This document shows, piece by piece, positions 6,236-8,277 of a DNA stretch of 8,277 bases (position 1 is its first letter; each line of letters opens with the position of its first letter). This stretch comes from Clostridiales bacterium. Its GTDB lineage: Bacteria > Bacillota > Clostridia > Lachnospirales > WQUN01. The notes under the pieces are model-generated. The model was not told the origin of the DNA. It made no database searches and was given only the letters and a program-made list of their open reading frames with translations. The position numbers and the translations under genes were made by a program. Location: the NCBI GenBank assembly GCA_031269415.1, contig JAISZF010000228.1, forward strand, positions 1 to 8,277, written 5' to 3'.

Positions 6236-6259
6236 CAAAAAGCCGCCATTTCGGACGGC
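6236..6259 (-). terminator. Intrinsic terminator ending the VapC-remnant transcript
   Basis: On the minus strand GCCGTC (6254-6259) pairs with GGCGGC (6242-6247), with one G-U pair, around a 6-nt CGAAAT loop, and is followed by five Us (6237-6241). It separates the transcript from the promoter at 6464-6492 from the helix-turn-helix gene downstream. Confidence 0.6.
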
Positions 6260-6266
6260 AGTCATA

Positions 6267-6368
6267 TTATTTTGTAAATTCGGTTCGCGCCGCTTGCTCG
6301 CCCCAGTTGACGCATTTCAACTCGTTAATCCGTTCAAAATGCTGGATGTTGTTGGTGACAAGGGGTAA
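6267..6368 (-). pseudogene. C-terminal remnant of a VapC-type PIN-domain toxin
   Basis: Thirty-three codons ending in TAA at 6267-6269 read LPLVTNNIQHFERINELK, then CVNWGEQAARTEFTK. VapC ribonucleases of toxin-antitoxin systems typically end with a very similar Leu-Val-Thr-Asn-Asn-x-x-His-Phe-x-Arg-Ile motif and an Asn-Trp close after it; the Thr-Asn-Asn part belongs to the last acidic/polar region of the PIN active site. The same frame has a stop two codons upstream of the Leu, and no PIN N-terminus with its first catalytic Asp is found in any frame nearby, so about three quarters of the toxin is gone. No antitoxin gene is visible. The piece lies between a strong promoter (6464-6492) and an intrinsic terminator (6236-6259). 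Confidence 0.72.
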
Positions 6369-6463
6369 CCGTTAACAGTTGGGCGGTAGAGTTTATCAAA
6401 CTTATCCAACTGCGCAAAAGCATTTTTGGACACCAGCCATCGCTTGGTGATTTGTCCTATAGT

Positions 6464-6492
6464 ATATTACATCTCTCGCGATAATATGTCAA
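6464..6492 (-). promoter_or_regulatory. Near-consensus promoter upstream of the VapC remnant
   Basis: On the minus strand a perfect TTGACA (6487-6492) and TAATAT (6464-6469) are spaced by 17 bases. The spacer contains the palindrome TCGCGA. Transcription would start near 6457. This is among the best sigma-A promoters in the window, yet no intact gene follows it before the terminator at 6236-6259. Confidence 0.7.
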
Positions 6493-6515
6493 GCGCTGTG
6501 TTTGGCAACGAATGT

Positions 6516-6569
6516 TGCGTAATATTTAGTACGCATTACTGTTTTTGTAACTCACAAAATGCGTAATGC
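6516..6569. repeat. Cluster of short TGCGTAAT-type repeats with an inverted pair
   Basis: TGCGTAAT occurs at 6516-6523 and 6560-6567. GCATTAC at 6533-6539 is the inverse of GTAATGC at 6563-6569. The three units lie within 55 bases, between the minus-strand promoter at 6464-6492 and the sipW leader, and could be a protein-binding site. A TATAAA at 6587-6592 follows with no recognisable -35 of its own. Confidence 0.4.
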
Positions 6570-6759
6570 ACATTGAAAATCGCCAATATAAAATTTTTCC
6601 GAAGGAGGATATACTTATCGCGTCAAGGGGTTTATATAGACAAAAAACGCTCGGCTTAAGTTCTTGTAAAAGCAAGGACAGTCCTTCGACAGCTATGGCG
6701 ACCGCCGCGAATCAATAAGGATTTTTGCTTTTACAGCGTCAGAAGGGAGGTATGGGAAG
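6570..6759 (+). promoter_or_regulatory. Untranslated leader region of sipW with an 11-bp inverted repeat
   Basis: No gene is seen here. TGTAAAAGCAA (6665-6675) pairs perfectly with TTGCTTTTACA (6725-6735), closing a 49-base loop. Inside it AAGGAC/GTCCTT (6674-6679 with 6681-6686) forms a near-perfect palindrome, and TCCTT (6682-6686) can instead pair with AAGGA (6717-6721), so two exclusive folds are possible. AAGGAGG at 6602-6608 looks like a ribosome binding site but no ATG, GTG or TTG start follows at a proper distance with a plausible frame. AGAAGGGAGG at 6741-6750 is the likely sipW ribosome binding site. I cannot assign the structure to a known riboswitch class. Confidence 0.45.
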
Positions 6760-7326
6760 CTGCTTACCAGGATTTGTAATTTCCTCAGCACTTTAATACT
6801 AATCGCGGTTATTCTCTTCGCTGGGGGTGTGATGGGGCCTAAGCTGTTTGGGATTGAGCCTATGGCTGTTATGTCCGGCTCTATGGAACCCGCGTATCAC
6901 ACAGGAAGCCTGGTCTATGTTAATACTAAATCCCGTGTAGAGGACGTAAAGGTTGGCGAGGTAATCACATTTCGCGTCACGGATCAAAATGGTGAGGACA
7001 TTGTTGTAACGCATCGTGTTGTTGGGGTTGACACGGTGGCGAGGGCTTTTCAAACGCAAGGCGATAATAATAACGCGCCGGACAACGCGCCGGTGCTGTT
7101 TGAGAAATTCATCGGCGCTCCTGTTTATACCGTTCCGAACGTCGGGTTTGTTGTGGCGAATCTGAACACTAAGAAGGGGTTCGCGGCGATATGCATTATC
7201 GCGGCGGTTATGATTATGCTTTTTATTGTGCCTATGCTGCTGCGGAAAGACGATGATGAGGACGAGGAAGAAGAAGTGGATATTGCGCCCGCGGATCAGG
7301 GATCGGGGCAGGCGGAGAACGGTTAG
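6760..7326 (+). CDS. sipW: SipW-type (ER-type) signal peptidase I
   Basis: Membrane-bound signal peptidase that removes the signal peptides of TasA/CalY-like proteins outside the membrane. Numbered from a CTG at 6760, the 188-aa protein has an N-terminal membrane helix (about 8-23), the catalytic serine in SGSMEP (Ser41), a His in VVTHRVVG (His85) where common bacterial enzymes have Lys, and Asp residues in GDNNNAPDN (102, 108). A second membrane helix lies at about 141-161 (AAICIIAAVMIMLFIVPMLL) and the tail is strongly acidic (a run of Asp and Glu). The Ser-His-Asp form is the ER/archaeal type typical of SipW. The start is uncertain: the first GTG (6829) and ATG (6832) would cut off the first helix; the ATG at 6752 is out of frame; CTG at 6760 has AGGGAGG 9 nt upstream and gives LLTRICNFLSTLILIAVILF. 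The next gene, 27 bases on, encodes a SipW-type substrate. Confidence 0.88.
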   Translation: MLTRICNFLSTLILIAVILFAGGVMGPKLFGIEPMAVMSGSMEPAYHTGSLVYVNTKSRVEDVKVGEVITFRVTDQNGEDIVVTHRVVGVDTVARAFQTQGDNNNAPDNAPVLFEKFIGAPVYTVPNVGFVVANLNTKKGFAAICIIAAVMIMLFIVPMLLRKDDDEDEEEEVDIAPADQGSGQAENG

Positions 7327-7353
7327 ATTAAATCATAAAGAAAGGAAATGGAT

Positions 7354-8277
7354 ATGGAAAAGAAGAAGTTAAGCAAAAAGAGTAAGAGAAGCATGAAAAA
7401 GACTGTACTCGCTGTGGTCGGAATATTATCCGTGGGGATTCTGGTCGTCGGAGGGACGCTGGCGTATTTGACGGATACTGCGGTTACCGCTAATACGTTT
7501 GCTATTGGGGATGTGGATATTGATAATGTCGAGAAGGAATGGGATAAATATATCAACAGATCTGATGTGGATGTAACCCTAATAGGCGAAGAAAAAATTC
7601 CTGTTGTGATACCATCATCCATAATACCTAAAGATCCATCAGTGGTAAATACAGGAAAAGTCGACGCGTACATAAGAACCCAAATAAGAATACCCGCGGT
7701 TAGGATAGATAATGGCAATTATGTGCCTTTATTTATACCTGGCTTCTCTGAAGATGAAGACGCTGATTTCGCGGCTGCTTACAATGACGGCGATTGGTCT
7801 GCTTACTGGGGGAGTACTGCGGTAAATAATTTTGAGGAGTTTTTTACACAAGAATTTACAGCTCCGTTATGGCAAGATGCCGCCGGTGACGGTAAGTATT
7901 ACTATGTATTTGATTTTTATTACAATAAGGTTTTGGAGGCTAAAGATCCTGACGAAGAGACTTCGCCTATATTTAATCGTGTTCAAGTGAACCCAGCGCT
8001 TACAGATCCTCACGATTATGAGGGCTATAATTTCAAGCAGATCAGTGTCTATTCAGAAGCTTTGCAGAGTACATTGCCAGCTGCTGCTACTGTTGGCGAT
8101 GATACAAACAATGCATATAAAGCCTTTGCTTTTGTACAGGCCAAACAGGATATAATCGGTAACAACAGAAGCCACAGCTTCATTGAGCTTGACGACGCCG
8201 CGACGTTATTCTTTGGTACGTTGAATACTTATTTTGCCGACAATTCGACTGTGCCATTTGCATCCGTTGTTTACACA
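7354..8277 (+). CDS. TasA/CalY-like secreted protein with SipW-dependent signal peptide (3' end beyond window)
   Basis: Probable surface or biofilm-fibre protein, a substrate of the preceding SipW. The 308 codons run open to the right edge. The start at 7354 (ATG after AAAGGAA at 7341-7347) is followed by a very basic N-region (about 14 Lys/Arg in 16 of the first residues region), a hydrophobic core (17-36) and GGTLAYLTDTAVTANTFAIG (33-52) then DVDI: this is the SipW-cognate signal pattern, with cleavage expected near Leu-Ala-Tyr. The mature part has the family's Lys-Asp-Pro-x-Val-x-Asn-Thr-Gly-x-Val-Asp-Ala-Tyr-Ile-Arg segment (93-108), a beta-sandwich hallmark of camelysin/TasA-like proteins. 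It is acidic and rich in Asp, Tyr and Phe. TasA itself is about 260 aa, so this is a larger relative, with extra segments after residue 120. A second in-frame ATG at 7348 is too close to the ribosome binding site. Confidence 0.85.
   Translation, partial: MEKKKLSKKSKRSMKKTVLAVVGILSVGILVVGGTLAYLTDTAVTANTFAIGDVDIDNVEKEWDKYINRSDVDVTLIGEEKIPVVIPSSIIPKDPSVVNTGKVDAYIRTQIRIPAVRIDNGNYVPLFIPGFSEDEDADFAAAYNDGDWSAYWGSTAVNNFEEFFTQEFTAPLWQDAAGDGKYYYVFDFYYNKVLEAKDPDEETSPIFNRVQVNPALTDPHDYEGYNFKQISVYSEALQSTLPAAATVGDDTNNAYKAFAFVQAKQDIIGNNRSHSFIELDDAATLFFGTLNTYFADNSTVPFASVVYT

Larger units (their letters stand above)
6236..6457 (-). ncRNA. Candidate structured ~220-nt transcript (TA relic or small RNA)
   Basis: Bounded by a near-consensus promoter and an intrinsic terminator, this unit holds no complete gene. 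Two foldable segments lie near its 5' end: a 30-nt hairpin right at the predicted start (6428-6457, CACCA/TGGTG with GGA/TCC ends), then CAGTTGG/CCAACTG (6406-6412 with 6376-6382) enclosing a perfect AGTTT/AAACT stem (6398-6402 with 6390-6394). The VapC tail occupies the 3' half. It may be a decayed toxin-antitoxin transcript or one that has been kept as an RNA. Transcription is not proven. Confidence 0.35.

Noticed and set aside
6147..6375. Two plus-strand frames of about 72 codons over the VapC region
   Set aside because: No ribosome binding site and no recognisable motif; the minus strand carries the PIN-toxin tail and terminator.
6502..6519. Sigma-54-like TTGGCA...TTGC
   Set aside because: The spacing between the GG and GC elements is one base too long (11 instead of 10); it is better read as a small inverted repeat GCAAC/GTTGC.
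6595..6750. c-di-GMP riboswitch ahead of sipW
   Set aside because: The conserved c-di-GMP-I and -II sequence blocks are not visible; only generic stems are supported.
6752..6796. Short ATG frame of 14 codons right after the AGGGAGG
   Set aside because: Only one base separates the ribosome binding site from the ATG, and the product is short and unlike any known leader; the sipW frame is preferred.
6799..7059. Minus-strand frame opposite sipW
   Set aside because: The plus strand has all signal-peptidase motifs; this frame has none.
7323..7718. Minus-strand frame of 131 codons opposite the TasA-like gene
   Set aside because: The plus strand shows a ribosome binding site, a SipW-type signal peptide and a long open frame; the hydrophobic look of the minus-strand frame is a by-product.

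Overview
The window looks like chromosomal DNA from a Gram-positive bacterium of the Clostridia type. The main clues are a GlpP antiterminator with a terminator-bearing leader, a SipW-type signal peptidase paired with a TasA/CalY-like secreted protein, strong AGGAGG-type ribosome binding sites with frequent TTG and GTG starts, and short intergenic gaps. No rRNA, tRNA, CRISPR array or complete mobile element is visible. The species cannot be named from this sequence.

Region 1 (1-2489, minus strand) is a glycerol-3-phosphate block. Transcription runs leftward from a promoter at 2461-2489 through a small glycine-rich protein of unknown function (143 aa) into glpP, with a 4-base stop/start overlap. 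Just past glpP lies a second promoter (1345-1373), then a leader with a full intrinsic terminator (1263-1314), then an FAD-dependent oxidoreductase of the glycerol-3-phosphate dehydrogenase family that runs off the left edge. This is the arrangement expected for GlpP-controlled antitermination, with the regulator encoded directly upstream of its likely target.

Region 2 (2524-4588) begins with a 65-codon remnant of an IS607-type serine recombinase on the minus strand. A near-consensus promoter (TTGAAA-17-TATAAT) then drives two plus-strand genes: an alpha/beta-hydrolase with an intact catalytic triad, and an FMN-dependent alpha-hydroxy-acid oxidase-like protein in which the usual substrate-binding arginine is replaced. 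The operon ends in a very strong GC-rich hairpin shared with the convergent gene.

Region 3 (4570-6172, minus strand) encodes a Cro/C1-type helix-turn-helix regulator with a long unrecognised C-terminal part. It is split into two frames at a run of ten G residues; with nine Gs the frames fuse into one 533-aa protein. This is either a contingency tract, a recent mutation or a sequencing error.

Region 4 (6173-6759) has no intact gene but is not empty. On the minus strand a promoter with a perfect TTGACA -35 (6464-6492) would start a roughly 220-nt transcript with two stem-loops and the last 33 codons of a VapC-type PIN toxin, ending at an intrinsic terminator (6236-6259). This is a decayed toxin-antitoxin locus or a small-RNA unit. 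On the plus strand there are short repeats of TGCGTAAT and a leader with an 11-bp inverted repeat in front of sipW.

Region 5 (6760-8277, plus strand) holds sipW and the first 308 codons of a large TasA/CalY-like protein whose signal peptide matches the SipW-dependent type. The pair probably exports a surface or matrix-fibre protein. The sipW start is odd: no ATG, GTG or TTG lies in a position that keeps the N-terminal membrane helix.
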